The position numbers and the translations under genes were made by a program. Below the pieces are notes generated by a model. The model was not told the origin of the DNA. It searched no databases and was given only the letters and a program-made list of their open reading frames with translations. A stretch of DNA of 48,426 nt, from assembly GCA_910577115.1 (NCBI GenBank), contig CAJTMC010000030.1, forward strand, positions 1 to 48,426. Direction: 5' to 3'. The stretch is from an uncultured Lachnospiraceae bacterium. GTDB lineage: Bacteria > Bacillota > Clostridia > Lachnospirales > Lachnospiraceae. The stretch's first letter is position 1. Each line of letters opens with the position of its first letter. Shown here one piece after another: positions 8,895 to 18,412 of the stretch.

Positions 8895-9716
8895 GTGTCA
8901 TTTATAACAGCACATTCATTTATTTTTAACGGGACAAACAGCGCCGATTTCGGCGTGACAATCGGCTGGATTGATTCCACCGCGGATGTTTCCTCAAACG
9001 GGCTTGTCAGAGAAATCAAAAAAGCCGCAGGTGCAAGCAGGGTAAAATCTCATATATACGGAGCCGAAAATACGGAATCTATCGCATTCCACTTTAGCAT
9101 TGTAAAAGCGGACGGGAACGAAATCACAAGACCGGAATCCATGAAGCTGAACCGCTGGCTTACCTCTTCTCCTCTTCCGCAGCTTCTCAAATTTAATGAC
9201 TGCGATGACTATCCGCTGCATTATTACGCGGTATGTACGCAAATTAATGACATTATTGCAGGCGGAAGACTTGTCGGGAAAGAGCTGACGTTCGAAACAA
9301 ATTCTTCTTTTGCTTTTTCGGAAAAGGAGAAAAAGACATTTGTCCTGACAAAGCCGGACAATTTATCCTTTTTCCTCAACAATTCCGCTGATACGGATAA
9401 CGGCATCTACTACCCTACTGTTACCATATCAACGAAAGCTGAGATTATTGCGATCGAAAACGTAACAGACCAAAAATCCGTAACCATTAACACACAAAAG
9501 ATAACGGCAGATGAGAACAAAAATAAAGTCCTGACACTCAATTCCGAATACATGACTGTTACGGACAGCAGCGGCCGGTTGATTCCAGCCGGCGATTTGG
9601 GCTGGAATACGATTTACTGGCTTCGGATGCTGCAAGGCATGAATGAGTTCAGAGTGTCCGAACCCTGTATCTTAACAATTGAATACGAATTTCCAAGAAA
9701 GGCAGGTTGTTTATAA
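8895..9716 (+). CDS. Distal tail protein (Dit, siphovirus tail component)
   Basis: A 273-residue protein of the Sipho_tail/Dit family, which forms the ring joining the tail tube to the baseplate. I chose the GTG at 8895 because AGGAGGTG lies six bases upstream. The ATG at 8893 runs straight into a stop, and the longer frame from 8853 begins inside the terminator. The N-terminal half (FIFNGTNSADFGVTI, then GAENTESIAFHFSIV) is the conserved Dit ring domain. The central NRWLTSSPLPQLLKFND and the C-terminal segment ending in IEYEFPRKAGCL are typical. Its stop overlaps the start of the next gene in TAATG, so the two are translationally coupled. Confidence 0.85.
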   Translation: MSFITAHSFIFNGTNSADFGVTIGWIDSTADVSSNGLVREIKKAAGASRVKSHIYGAENTESIAFHFSIVKADGNEITRPESMKLNRWLTSSPLPQLLKFNDCDDYPLHYYAVCTQINDIIAGGRLVGKELTFETNSSFAFSEKEKKTFVLTKPDNLSFFLNNSADTDNGIYYPTVTISTKAEIIAIENVTDQKSVTINTQKITADENKNKVLTLNSEYMTVTDSSGRLIPAGDLGWNTIYWLRMLQGMNEFRVSEPCILTIEYEFPRKAGCL

Positions 9717-12700
9717 TGGAACAGGCAAAAATCTATCTTTGCAGGGCAGATTCCGGCATACTGGGCACGCTCACAGGAATACAGGAGCAAACCTGTCTGC
9801 TGAAGCGTAACGCAACGGATTTATGGGAGCTTACATTTGACGTAAACCGATACATTGACATGGGTGGCCGGCTGGTGCAAAGCGACTATTATGATTCTGT
9901 TGACGATATGATGCGCCTGTATCTTGAAAGCGCCGATATACAGGCATTTTTTGTCATTGATTCCGAGCCTGTCATAAAAGGTGACGGATATCAGGAAACA
10001 AAAAGCGTAACGGCGCACTCCATCGAATGTGAGCTGCGCAATCTGTATTTAAAAAATTTCAAGGTAAACTGCGGAACACCCGACAGTCAGGAATATCTGA
10101 CTGACAATTTGAATCCCTATACCGGACTGCCCTATGAATATATAAATCTTGTTAATTATGAGAAACCGCAATTGAGTCTATTGCATCTGGTTTTACAGGG
10201 AACAGGGTGGACTGTCAAAGAGGGAATGGCTAAAGATTTATGTGAAATCAAAAAGAGCTTTGACACATCGGACTGTATCTATACGTTTTTAATGAAAACC
10301 GTATCTCCTGCTGCTTCCGTTATTTTTGAGTTTGACAGGAAGAAGAAGATTGTCGGGATTGTCAAGGCACAAGATTATGGGGAAGACACAGGTGTGTTTA
10401 TTACCATGCGCAACCTGATGAACAGCTTTGAAGTAAGCGGTACATCTAATGATAATATTATAACAAAGTTAATTCCTACGGGCGCCAATCATTTAGGGAT
10501 TGAGCAGGTCAATTTCGGAAAGGATTATATTCTGAATCTTGACTACTTTATGAATACGCGAAACGAGTATGGCGATTACAAATTTGTATCCAAAGAACTG
10601 CATGATAAATACAACCGGTGGAAGCATTATCGGGATGAGGAACAGATTTCCATATATGTTAATCAGAATACTGATTTGATACAAGGGACACGCAGGGAAG
10701 TGTATATCGAATTGACAAAGCGTTATAACCAGACGCTTTCCGACATCAGCGAACTGAAAAACCGCGTTCCGAATGACGGGTGCCTGATTGATTACAAGAC
10801 TTACCCGTTAGAGGAATTGGAGGCAGCACATACGGCTTATACAAATGCATTGCTTGCACTCATTACAATATATAAAAAAGACTACGGAGTTGACCAAATC
10901 GGAGATCGGCTGCATAACTATGAACCCGTCCCAGAAGGTGCCACAAATATTAAAGATACACCCTATTGGTATGATTTTTACGCTTATCAGGAAAAGATTA
11001 TTCCGTCAATCGAACAGGCGCTTGCGTTGTATGGGGAAACCGATCAAAGCGCAGCAGAAATAGATTCCTATTTATATGAATGGTCATTATATGGTCTGGA
11101 CGAGCTTGAGGCAAAAAAGAAGGCATGGACTGAGGCTGCAAATTTGTTATATGACGACTGTTTTATTACTTCGAATGACGACAACACGTCAGACACATCA
11201 GCTGTAATCTATCGTACACCTGATAACAATGGCTGGAACAGTCTGTCTGATACGCAGAAACAGAAATTTACATCACAGGCAGCTTTTTGCAGGAAATTGA
11301 ATCAATATCTTGATTATATGTCATTTAACAGCAGATTGAATTCACTGACTAAAACAAAATGTAAAGGCATTATCAGGCAGTGTGATGAGGAAATTGCGAA
11401 ACGGCTGCAGGAGATTGCTTCAATTGAGACAAATCAGAAGGAATATTCCGAGTGGAGAACAAAGATTGCCGACGCTGCCGCGCTCGAAATCAATGGCCTT
11501 TCTCTATTTACGGAAGAAGACCGCGATGACCTCAATATTATCAACGGTATGATACGGGAGCAGGAATTCAGCAATGAAAATATCGTTGTAACCAGTCTTG
11601 ACAACATTGTATCTACCGTAAATATTCAGGAAGATTTATATCAGTCTGCCGTTGCAAAGCTGCATGAATTATCGCAGCCGCAATATGCATTCCGCACAGA
11701 GCTTGACAATCTTTACGCCCTTGATGCCTTCAAGGCATATCAAAAGCCGTTTGACATTGGAAATTTTATCAGGGTTGGATTGGAAATACATGAGGAGATT
11801 TGTGACAATCAATTTATTAAGCTACGGCTTCTTTCCATATCTTATAATCCGCTGCGGGCAGACGAAAACCTGTCCGTAGAATTTTCTACCATGACCAAGA
11901 CGTTAAACGGAATCAGCGATCTCGCATTTTTGCTGGATCAGGAAATCGGAACATCTTCCGGCGGTTCCTCAGGTTCGGGTACAGGCGGCGGAACATATGG
12001 AAACAATGATGCAGGTGTACAGATGAGTAATAATATGCTGAATGCGCTGCTTCGTACGGAGATGTTTGGAACTGCCGTTACAGATGTTATTCTGGACAGC
12101 GTAAAGGCCAATAAAGGGAATTTCACTACGCTGTTTTCAAACAGTGGTATGTTTGACTCTTTGGAATCCGGATATTTGAAGGTCAATGGAGATTGTTTAT
12201 TTGGCGGCAGCATCAAATCCAACAACTGGAACGGAACAGATAATAATGTACTAAGCAATACGGAGGGAAGCATTCTGGATTTATCCAACGGACAATTTAA
12301 TTTGGGAGGAAAGCTCAAATGGAACGGCACGACTCTGTCCATTGAGGGAAACGGTAAATTTACCGGAGATATTGTTGCAAATTCCATTACGCTCAGCAAT
12401 AAGTCTGCTATCTTCGGATTATCCGCAGACAAATTGGTGGACGCATCCGGTTTTGTTCTTCAGGATGTGTCAATTGGAGCGCAGAGTGAAAATCATTGTA
12501 CGAATTACATCCGCATTTCTTCCGATGGAAGGCTTGAAGCAGACAACGCTGTAATACATGGTACATTTATTTCTTCTGCGTCTGCGTCCAAACGGCACAT
12601 GCAGGATATCTCTTACGAACTGAATGAATGCTTTGACCCACATTCCATTTATAATCTGCCTGTATGCCAGTTCAGATATAATGCAGAAAACGGAGGAGGT

Positions 12701-13096
12701 GATGGCACTCAATTACATGTCGGCTTTACTGCGGAAGATGTTGCCGAATATTATCCGGCAGCTGCAAGATGGAATAACGGCCATACAAAGGTTGAGGCGT
12801 GGGAAATATACACGCTGTTCCCGGCAGTCGTGAAACTGACTCAGGAACAGTACATACAGCTTCAGGCGCAGAATGACGAAATCCAGCAACAATACACACA
12901 GCTTCAGACACAAAATAATGAAGTTCAGCAACTACGTACACAGCTTCAGGCACAAAATGATGAAGTCCAGCAATTACGTACACAGCTTCAGGCACAAAAT
13001 GGCGAAGTTCAGCAACTATGCACAGCATTAGAAACAATGAAACAGCGGTTGCAGGAACTGGAGAAAAAATTAGAGGAAATGAATGCAAAGGAGTGA
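9716..13096 (+). CDS. Large phage tail/baseplate protein with S74-like C-terminus
   Basis: A 1126-residue protein. The ATG at 9716 overlaps the Dit stop; a TTG three codons earlier is less likely. The first ~400 residues match the N-terminal region of phage minor structural (Tal-like) tail proteins that form the tail tip hub. A Gly/Ser linker lies at about residues 743-760, followed by a beta-rich fibre part. Near the end, S954 and K959 (SASASK, then RHMQDI) have the Ser-x4-Lys spacing of S74 intramolecular chaperone autoproteases, and the following YELNECFDPHSIYNLPV and FTAEDVAEYYP fit that fold. The last ~100 residues are a Gln-rich coiled coil of 14-residue repeats. S74 domains normally trimerise a fibre and are then cleaved off; whether this one cleaves is not proven by sequence. 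Confidence 0.85.
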   Translation: MEQAKIYLCRADSGILGTLTGIQEQTCLLKRNATDLWELTFDVNRYIDMGGRLVQSDYYDSVDDMMRLYLESADIQAFFVIDSEPVIKGDGYQETKSVTAHSIECELRNLYLKNFKVNCGTPDSQEYLTDNLNPYTGLPYEYINLVNYEKPQLSLLHLVLQGTGWTVKEGMAKDLCEIKKSFDTSDCIYTFLMKTVSPAASVIFEFDRKKKIVGIVKAQDYGEDTGVFITMRNLMNSFEVSGTSNDNIITKLIPTGANHLGIEQVNFGKDYILNLDYFMNTRNEYGDYKFVSKELHDKYNRWKHYRDEEQISIYVNQNTDLIQGTRREVYIELTKRYNQTLSDISELKNRVPNDGCLIDYKTYPLEELEAAHTAYTNALLALITIYKKDYGVDQIGDRLHNYEPVPEGATNIKDTPYWYDFYAYQEKIIPSIEQALALYGETDQSAAEIDSYLYEWSLYGLDELEAKKKAWTEAANLLYDDCFITSNDDNTSDTSAVIYRTPDNNGWNSLSDTQKQKFTSQAAFCRKLNQYLDYMSFNSRLNSLTKTKCKGIIRQCDEEIAKRLQEIASIETNQKEYSEWRTKIADAAALEINGLSLFTEEDRDDLNIINGMIREQEFSNENIVVTSLDNIVSTVNIQEDLYQSAVAKLHELSQPQYAFRTELDNLYALDAFKAYQKPFDIGNFIRVGLEIHEEICDNQFIKLRLLSISYNPLRADENLSVEFSTMTKTLNGISDLAFLLDQEIGTSSGGSSGSGTGGGTYGNNDAGVQMSNNMLNALLRTEMFGTAVTDVILDSVKANKGNFTTLFSNSGMFDSLESGYLKVNGDCLFGGSIKSNNWNGTDNNVLSNTEGSILDLSNGQFNLGGKLKWNGTTLSIEGNGKFTGDIVANSITLSNKSAIFGLSADKLVDASGFVLQDVSIGAQSENHCTNYIRISSDGRLEADNAVIHGTFISSASASKRHMQDISYELNECFDPHSIYNLPVCQFRYNAENGGGDGTQLHVGFTAEDVAEYYPAAARWNNGHTKVEAWEIYTLFPAVVKLTQEQYIQLQAQNDEIQQQYTQLQTQNNEVQQLRTQLQAQNDEVQQLRTQLQAQNGEVQQLCTALETMKQRLQELEKKLEEMNAKE
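12857..13024 (+). repeat. Four tandem 42-bp coiled-coil repeats
   Basis: Four head-to-tail 42-bp units start at 12857, 12899, 12941 and 12983, and encode variants of QLQAQNDEVQQLRT. The unit length equals two heptads, so copy-number change would keep both frame and coiled-coil register. Confidence 0.9.
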
Positions 13097-13100
13097 AAAA

Positions 13101-15161
13101 ATGAATACAACAAAACAGCATTGTTTAAGCTTTTATAATGATCAAGGCATTTTAACCTTGAATGCCAAACAGTTTGACACCGGACGGATATTCGTTTTTG
13201 ATATCATGGATCATGACGAACCATTCAACTTAACCGGTTGCAGCGCATCTCTCCATATACAGAAAGCAGATGGCACCCAGTTTCAGGGGGAGGACTGCTG
13301 CATTATAGATACGACAAAAATTACAATTAATCCCGCATTGGGTAACGGCGCACAGATTTTGGCTGCGGACGGCGTTAATGTTTGTGAATTAGTTCTCAAA
13401 GATTCCGAGGGCTTAACGTTAACTACATGGGACTTCCACATTAATGTCCTGAAAAGGGTTCACAATGGTGAAAATCTAAGATCTTCCGATGCTTATGATA
13501 TCCTTGATAAGATTGATCGGGACGAGAAAATACGGAAGGAAAATGAATCTGCGCGGATAGAAGCAGAACAAACCCGAAAGACAAGCGAGAGCACAAGGCA
13601 GACAAATGAAACCTTACGAATCAATGCGGAGGAAGCCCGTAAAACAGCCGAAGCCAAACGGCAGGAAGACACTGCAAAGGCAATTGCAGATGCCGAAAAA
13701 GCAACAAAGGAATGTATTGCGCTCAATCATGAGGCAGAAAGCTGGGCACATGGCGGAACCGGAATCAGGCCGGAAGAAGACACCGACAACAGCAAATACT
13801 GGTGTCAACAGTCCAAAGACTATGCCGACAGCTGGAAAGGTTCCCTGCTGCCAAAAGGAATCCTAAACTTTGCGCAGCTCCCAACAAGCGGAATGACTGC
13901 GGGGCACCTGTATCACATTAATGATGCGTTTGTTACAGACGGGCGTTTCAAGGAAGGCGCCGGATATTCTTATCCCGCAGGAACAAATGTTTATTGGACG
14001 CAGGACGGAAGATGGGACTGCTTGTCCGGCGTGTTGACAAAGGTATTGTCACAGGCGGAATATAATGCATTGTCCGAGAGTCAAAAAAAGAACGGAACAG
14101 TTTATTATATTGAGGACGCAGATAATTCCGTCGGTGAGGCAACCGCTACGGAAAAAGGGCTTGTGAAAGTAGATGCTGCACTTTCAACAACTTCTGCAAA
14201 CCCTGTACAAAATAAAATTGTGACAACAGGTTTGAATGATTTAACTGCAACATTGACGGCTGCTGTTGGGAATAAGGTAGATAAGGTCTCCGGTAAGGGA
14301 TTGTCTGCAAATGATTACACGACTGCGGAAAAGAATAAGCTGAGCGGGATTGCTGCAGGGGCTGAGGTGAATGTGCAGGCGGATTGGAATGTTACGGATT
14401 CCGGATCAGATGCTTTTATTAAGAATAAGCCTGCGATACCGAGTGTTGGGAATGGTACTTTGACAATCCAAAGGAACGGAACAAATATACAAACATTTAC
14501 AGCGAATCAAAGCACAAATAAAACTGTCAACATTACAGTGCCGACTAAAACGAGTGAATTAACGAATGATAGTGGGTTTGTAACAGCCGGAAGTCTTACG
14601 ACTGGTGTGTCGGGAGTAAAAGGGAATGCGGAAAGTAATTATAGGACTGGGAATGTCAATTTAACGGCAGCAAATATAGGCGCGCTGGCGGCAGACGGAA
14701 AAGCCAAGTCAGCATCTTCTGCCGATAAATTGGGCAGTTTAAATGTAGGAAATTCAAGGCGACCCATGTATTTGAACAAAGGAACTCCCTATGCAGGCTT
14801 TGAGATGTTAAGCATTTACAGAGAGGGTTTTTCAACCGACAGGCTGAGTATGCACTATTTCCTGTTTCGTGGAGAAGGTTGGGGGCACAATTATACATAT
14901 CAGCAGTTTATAAGTTTTCGTCCCCTACATGCTGGAGGAGCAATCACGCTCCCATATTCAGTGGCTGACAGTGGAAGCGTGGAACCAGTAGTATTTGCAA
15001 CATTAATACCAGGCTCAATTATCAAAAATCAAGGGATTTCGGTTTACTTACAAAATAATTATACGCTTGCGTATCAAATATACAGCAACGACGGCTATCC
15101 CCCTGTATACAATGAAGATAAATCAAGAATAAATGTTATGATAATGTGGGAAGTGGACTGA
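13101..15161 (+). CDS. BppU-type baseplate upper / tail fibre protein
   Basis: A 686-residue protein. The start at 13101 follows AAAGGAG at a normal distance; an in-frame ATG at 13083 overlaps the previous gene. Residues 1-125 (FDIMDHDEPFNLTGCSASLHI, then WDFHINVLKRVHNGENLRS) resemble the BppU N-terminal domain, which docks receptor-binding proteins to the baseplate. A long charged coiled coil follows (residues about 135-215, rich in EEARKTAEAKRQE-type sequence). Beta-structured fibre modules come next, including the TTAEKNKLSGIAAGAEVNVQ and KTSELTNDSGFVT motifs common in tail fibres. The module GNAESNYRTGNVNLTAANIG near residues 510-530 reappears in the second fibre gene at 16717. The unique C-terminal ~150 residues are probably the receptor-binding tip. 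Confidence 0.8.
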   Translation: MNTTKQHCLSFYNDQGILTLNAKQFDTGRIFVFDIMDHDEPFNLTGCSASLHIQKADGTQFQGEDCCIIDTTKITINPALGNGAQILAADGVNVCELVLKDSEGLTLTTWDFHINVLKRVHNGENLRSSDAYDILDKIDRDEKIRKENESARIEAEQTRKTSESTRQTNETLRINAEEARKTAEAKRQEDTAKAIADAEKATKECIALNHEAESWAHGGTGIRPEEDTDNSKYWCQQSKDYADSWKGSLLPKGILNFAQLPTSGMTAGHLYHINDAFVTDGRFKEGAGYSYPAGTNVYWTQDGRWDCLSGVLTKVLSQAEYNALSESQKKNGTVYYIEDADNSVGEATATEKGLVKVDAALSTTSANPVQNKIVTTGLNDLTATLTAAVGNKVDKVSGKGLSANDYTTAEKNKLSGIAAGAEVNVQADWNVTDSGSDAFIKNKPAIPSVGNGTLTIQRNGTNIQTFTANQSTNKTVNITVPTKTSELTNDSGFVTAGSLTTGVSGVKGNAESNYRTGNVNLTAANIGALAADGKAKSASSADKLGSLNVGNSRRPMYLNKGTPYAGFEMLSIYREGFSTDRLSMHYFLFRGEGWGHNYTYQQFISFRPLHAGGAITLPYSVADSGSVEPVVFATLIPGSIIKNQGISVYLQNNYTLAYQIYSNDGYPPVYNEDKSRINVMIMWEVD

Positions 15162-15182
15162 GAAAGGAGTGCGACTATTAAA

Positions 15183-15851
15183 ATGGAAGAACAAATATAT
15201 TTAATTTATGATGAAACAGGCAGTTTCCAAGGCTTTTTCAATCTGGAAACAGCAGACAGATTAATAAATGAGAATAATGAATTGCATAAAGCCCCCATTT
15301 CAAAAAAAATGCACAAATATCTGATAAACTGCGAAGCGGATTTTCGCATTAACGTCGATATGATAAAATCTGACGAAACGGAAATCGACGCAAAAGAATT
15401 TATCACCGTCATTCAAAACGTAATCGACGCTGACGAATTAAAGAAGAGTTTTGCGAGACAGATAAAAAGCAGGTGCGGCTACTATATAATATTCGGCGCC
15501 GATGTCTCGCTGTCAACAGGGGAAACGAAGCATTTTTCGTTTAAACTTGAAGACCAGCTCAACCTTGCTGCGCTGACAGCAAACCGCTCAGAGGGCGATA
15601 TGGTTTATTACCACGCCGACGGAGAAAACGACACGCTGTACAGCTACTCTGACATTGTAACAATATATAAGACTCTGTACAACAATAAGATTTACAATCA
15701 GATTTACACAGAAACGCTGTGCAGTTGGATAAATGATAATCTTACGGCGGAAACATTGGAAGAAAAGCAGAATATTATTTCATACGGGTTCTGCACAGAC
15801 GAAATAATGGAAAGGATTAGTGATGTTTATGACAGTCAAAAACTTTTATAA
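15183..15851 (+). CDS. Phage tail-module protein of unknown function
   Basis: A 222-residue protein starting MEEQIYLIYDETGSF. The AAAGGAG upstream is rather far (about 12 nt). The middle part (HFSFKLEDQLNLAAL, then DMVYYHADGEND) matches a pattern I know from small proteins encoded beside tail fibres in Clostridial phages, and the helical C-terminus resembles fibre accessory or assembly proteins. It overlaps the next gene by 29 bp and follows the BppU-type fibre by 21 bp, so it belongs to the same operon. A role as fibre assembly factor or connector is an inference. Confidence 0.55.
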   Translation: MEEQIYLIYDETGSFQGFFNLETADRLINENNELHKAPISKKMHKYLINCEADFRINVDMIKSDETEIDAKEFITVIQNVIDADELKKSFARQIKSRCGYYIIFGADVSLSTGETKHFSFKLEDQLNLAALTANRSEGDMVYYHADGENDTLYSYSDIVTIYKTLYNNKIYNQIYTETLCSWINDNLTAETLEEKQNIISYGFCTDEIMERISDVYDSQKLL

Positions 15852-16551
15852 CAAGGACGGAGGCAGGCTATATGTCCTACATTTCCCAGGAACGGGCATG
15901 GAATTTGAGGACACCCGACATATTATCGCAGACACGCTGTTGTTAAAATTTTCGCTATCGGAAGACATTGAGATAATATCTGTAATGGACAAGCCGTGTT
16001 GGAACCACTCGATCCTTCGGAAGCAATGCGAAAACAACAACGTGGAAATACTAAATCCCGCAATTGACGAAAAAAACTGGAACAACACAAAGAAAATCGG
16101 CTACATACTTGAAGCCCTGCAACAGACCAAAAAGCAGCTCTGCCTGATACTTGACGGTAGGGACGTACAGATATGCGCCGATCTTGGCGATGAATTTATT
16201 GGGAAATTTAAAAGTTTCGACAGACCGATTGTTTATAACGGCACGCCATGCGCGTATCCGCATGTAGCTATTGAATCCATACAGGAAGTGTTGTCCGTTA
16301 AGGGCAGGCAGAAATATCTGAATGCGGGCGTATGCATTGGAGAGCGGAACGCCCTTTACAAATTTTATACAAAAGCAGCCGAAATAAACAGGCAAAACCC
16401 TGATAACCGCAGCGAGCAGATGATTATCAGACTGGCACGGAAAAAATACCCCGAATATGCCACGCATGATGCCGGCAACGATATATTCCGAATTGTTCAT
16501 GCATATGATACCAAGGTAAATGAGTGTCACGACGGTTATGTATTAATTTAA
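15823..16551 (+). CDS. Probable GT-A-type glycosyltransferase in the tail fibre locus
   Basis: A 242-residue protein. The ATG at 15823 follows AAAGGA by six bases and overlaps the end of the preceding gene. An acidic motif LILDGRDVQI (D111 and D114) after a beta/alpha N-terminal half resembles the metal-binding DxD of GT-A glycosyltransferases. The segments RPIVYNGTPCAYP and KYLNAGVCIGERNALYKFY, followed by NRSEQMIIRLA, match the layout of PLOD/procollagen-type glycosyltransferase domains (a 'you have reached a sugar acceptor loop, then conserved N-A-G' pattern). There are no membrane segments or signal peptide. In this position it could modify the fibre or a host surface sugar; both are inference. 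The family assignment is from remembered motifs only. Confidence 0.5.
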   Translation: MFMTVKNFYNKDGGRLYVLHFPGTGMEFEDTRHIIADTLLLKFSLSEDIEIISVMDKPCWNHSILRKQCENNNVEILNPAIDEKNWNNTKKIGYILEALQQTKKQLCLILDGRDVQICADLGDEFIGKFKSFDRPIVYNGTPCAYPHVAIESIQEVLSVKGRQKYLNAGVCIGERNALYKFYTKAAEINRQNPDNRSEQMIIRLARKKYPEYATHDAGNDIFRIVHAYDTKVNECHDGYVLI

Positions 16552-16716
16552 CATTAAGCATAAACGTATGATAAACTACAAAGTGTGATAACTTAAGGAC
16601 ACTTAAATCTATACGAAACAGTTATTTTTACGGAGAACATTTACTCTCAAACACACAACAGTAATAAACAATTTAAGAAGCCAATATGTTTTCTTTTTAT
16701 TTGGAGGTTTAAAATC

Positions 16717-18015
16717 ATGGGAAAAATATTATTAAACGGCGTTGATTACAGTGCGCCAAAGATGAGTGAAGTAACTGGTATTAAAGGAAATGCCGAAAAT
16801 ACTTATAGGAAAGGAAATGTAAATCTAACACCTGCGAATATAGGAGCATTATCCATTAATGGAAATGCTGTTTCTGCAACCAGGGCCGAGCAGGATGGCA
16901 ATGGAAATAACATCGCGGATACATATGTTAAAAAGACTGATGCTCTGACTGGCGATTATCTTCCCTTATCGGGAGGCTTTATGAACAAAGGGGCAAATAT
17001 AAATATGACAGGCAGTTCAGGCACAGACACCTCTGTCAACTTGTCTGGTGGTGGATATGATATGACTTTACGACCTGACGAGCTGCGTATGAACAGTACT
17101 GATACTGTTAACAACGTTAACCTGAATTCCAGAGAATTAGTTTTTAATAGTGCAAACTCTAACACACATATGACATACCAAAGTATACTAACGACCAACC
17201 CCGAAAAACGCGAATCCGTATATGTTGATTATAATACAGTACAAATAGAAAAGTGTACTGACAATTATGATATACAAACAGAATTGCACCCAGGACGAAT
17301 CATTATATCAAATGCAACAGACGAAGCGATCACTATTTCCGGACGAGGTACATCGGCAGAAGGATCCATACGTGTAAAAGATACGAATTCCGGATATACA
17401 TCATCAGTTGCTCCTGCTATAATATCCGTTACAAATTCCACAAATAATAATACCTGCTCACTCAGGGAAGATGGAATATGGTTAAATAATAAACGAATAT
17501 TAGGAGCTGACACCGCTAGCCATACGCACGACGATCGATATTATACAGAAACTGAAGTAGATGCATTGCTTAAAAATATAATGCCTCCCTGTCTCGACTG
17601 TATTCAAACGGGACATTTTATGTATAGTGGAACAGAGACCTTTGATAAAGTATTTTTCTCCACTAATTCCACTTACAAACGTTCATTATGCCTCTTAACA
17701 TCTCTTTATATTACAATACCAAATAAGAATACTGAATACCACAGTCAATATAGAGAGGTTGCAGTCCATATGATAGATTGGGCGGATGCCGAGTATGATA
17801 CTTGGTCCAAAATAGCACACACCAATAAACTGATCACTTCAAGCAGCAATACGCAGAGCGTATCCGCTAACAATAAACATCAATGGTTACACACCAGAGT
17901 AAACGATGGATCATCTGACAAACAGCTGGATTTTAAATTCTCCATGCAGTCTATGCTTGGTGGAAATAATATAAACGGCGGAACTTTGTATGTATCATGG
18001 GCTGTCATTATGTAA
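16717..18015 (+). CDS. Second phage tail fibre / receptor-binding protein
   Basis: A 432-residue protein with a good ribosome binding site (TTGGAGG) ahead of the ATG. It starts MGKILLNGVDYSAPK. Residues 20-45 (GIKGNAENTYRKGNVNLTPA) repeat a module found in the BppU-type fibre at 13101, so the two share an attachment or shaft unit. A collagen-free beta-rich shaft with Ser, Thr, Asn and Gly follows, then SHTHDDRYYTETEVDALL (about residues 267-285), a common tail-fibre motif. The final ~145 residues are unique and probably form the host-binding tip. A 165-bp untranslated gap separates it from the preceding gene and its base composition is more AT-rich, suggesting exchange as a cassette. It is the last phage gene. 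Confidence 0.75.
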   Translation: MGKILLNGVDYSAPKMSEVTGIKGNAENTYRKGNVNLTPANIGALSINGNAVSATRAEQDGNGNNIADTYVKKTDALTGDYLPLSGGFMNKGANINMTGSSGTDTSVNLSGGGYDMTLRPDELRMNSTDTVNNVNLNSRELVFNSANSNTHMTYQSILTTNPEKRESVYVDYNTVQIEKCTDNYDIQTELHPGRIIISNATDEAITISGRGTSAEGSIRVKDTNSGYTSSVAPAIISVTNSTNNNTCSLREDGIWLNNKRILGADTASHTHDDRYYTETEVDALLKNIMPPCLDCIQTGHFMYSGTETFDKVFFSTNSTYKRSLCLLTSLYITIPNKNTEYHSQYREVAVHMIDWADAEYDTWSKIAHTNKLITSSSNTQSVSANNKHQWLHTRVNDGSSDKQLDFKFSMQSMLGGNNINGGTLYVSWAVIM

Positions 18016-18058
18016 TATCTCATATGCCGATAACGGGTACCCTCACATATTTTTTAAG

Positions 18059-18087
18059 CTGCCGCACTAAATTTAAATGTGCGGCAG
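18059..18087 (+). terminator. Intrinsic terminator ending the phage tail operon
   Basis: A 9-bp GC-rich stem (CTGCCGCAC/GTGCGGCAG) with an 11-nt AT loop, followed by TCTTCCTTT, 43 bases after the fibre stop. Confidence 0.8.
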
Positions 18088-18365
18088 TCTTCCTTTGTTG
18101 GCAGCAGCCACATCTACGTCATGACCGGCGTATGCTCATTTCAGGTCCATCGTAAGAATCAGCCTCCATCGTCCACATTTCTATTGGAAAGTCTCAACAT
18201 GGTCTCACTAATAATAATTGCCATACAGGACATCTATATCAAATCCTCTGCGCCCCGACTATCGTAATAGCAAACCTTTTCTGTAAATATACCTCCAATT
18301 TATTGTGCAATTCCAACAAGTCTGTATATGCATATGAACACTGCTTTTGACAAAAAGATTATAAT
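18088..18365. other. Non-coding stretch at the prophage-host boundary
   Basis: About 280 bases between the phage terminator and the Rrf2 terminator. I see no credible gene on either strand; the one 62-codon open frame lacks a ribosome binding site and has no recognisable motif. It is a plausible place for the prophage or rearrangement junction, but no attachment repeat could be identified. Confidence 0.4.
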
Positions 18366-18389
18366 GAAAAAAGGGCATATCTCAGCCCT
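18366..18389 (-). terminator. Intrinsic terminator of the Rrf2 gene
   Basis: On the minus strand, AGGGC pairs with GCCCT across an 8-nt loop and is followed by a run of T residues, 24 bases beyond the regulator stop. Confidence 0.75.
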
Positions 18390-18412
18390 ATTCATCAAAG
18401 AAAACGAGCGTT

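Noticed and set aside
16620..16690. Short matches between 101-110 and 16637-16650 (ACGGAGAACA) and between 1121 and 16660 (CACAACAGTAAT)
   Set aside because: Matches of 10-12 bp are expected by chance in a 48-kb AT-rich window, and flanking bases do not align.
18079..18267. 62-codon plus-strand open frame after the phage terminator
   Set aside because: It begins inside the terminator stem, has no ribosome binding site and reads as low-information sequence.
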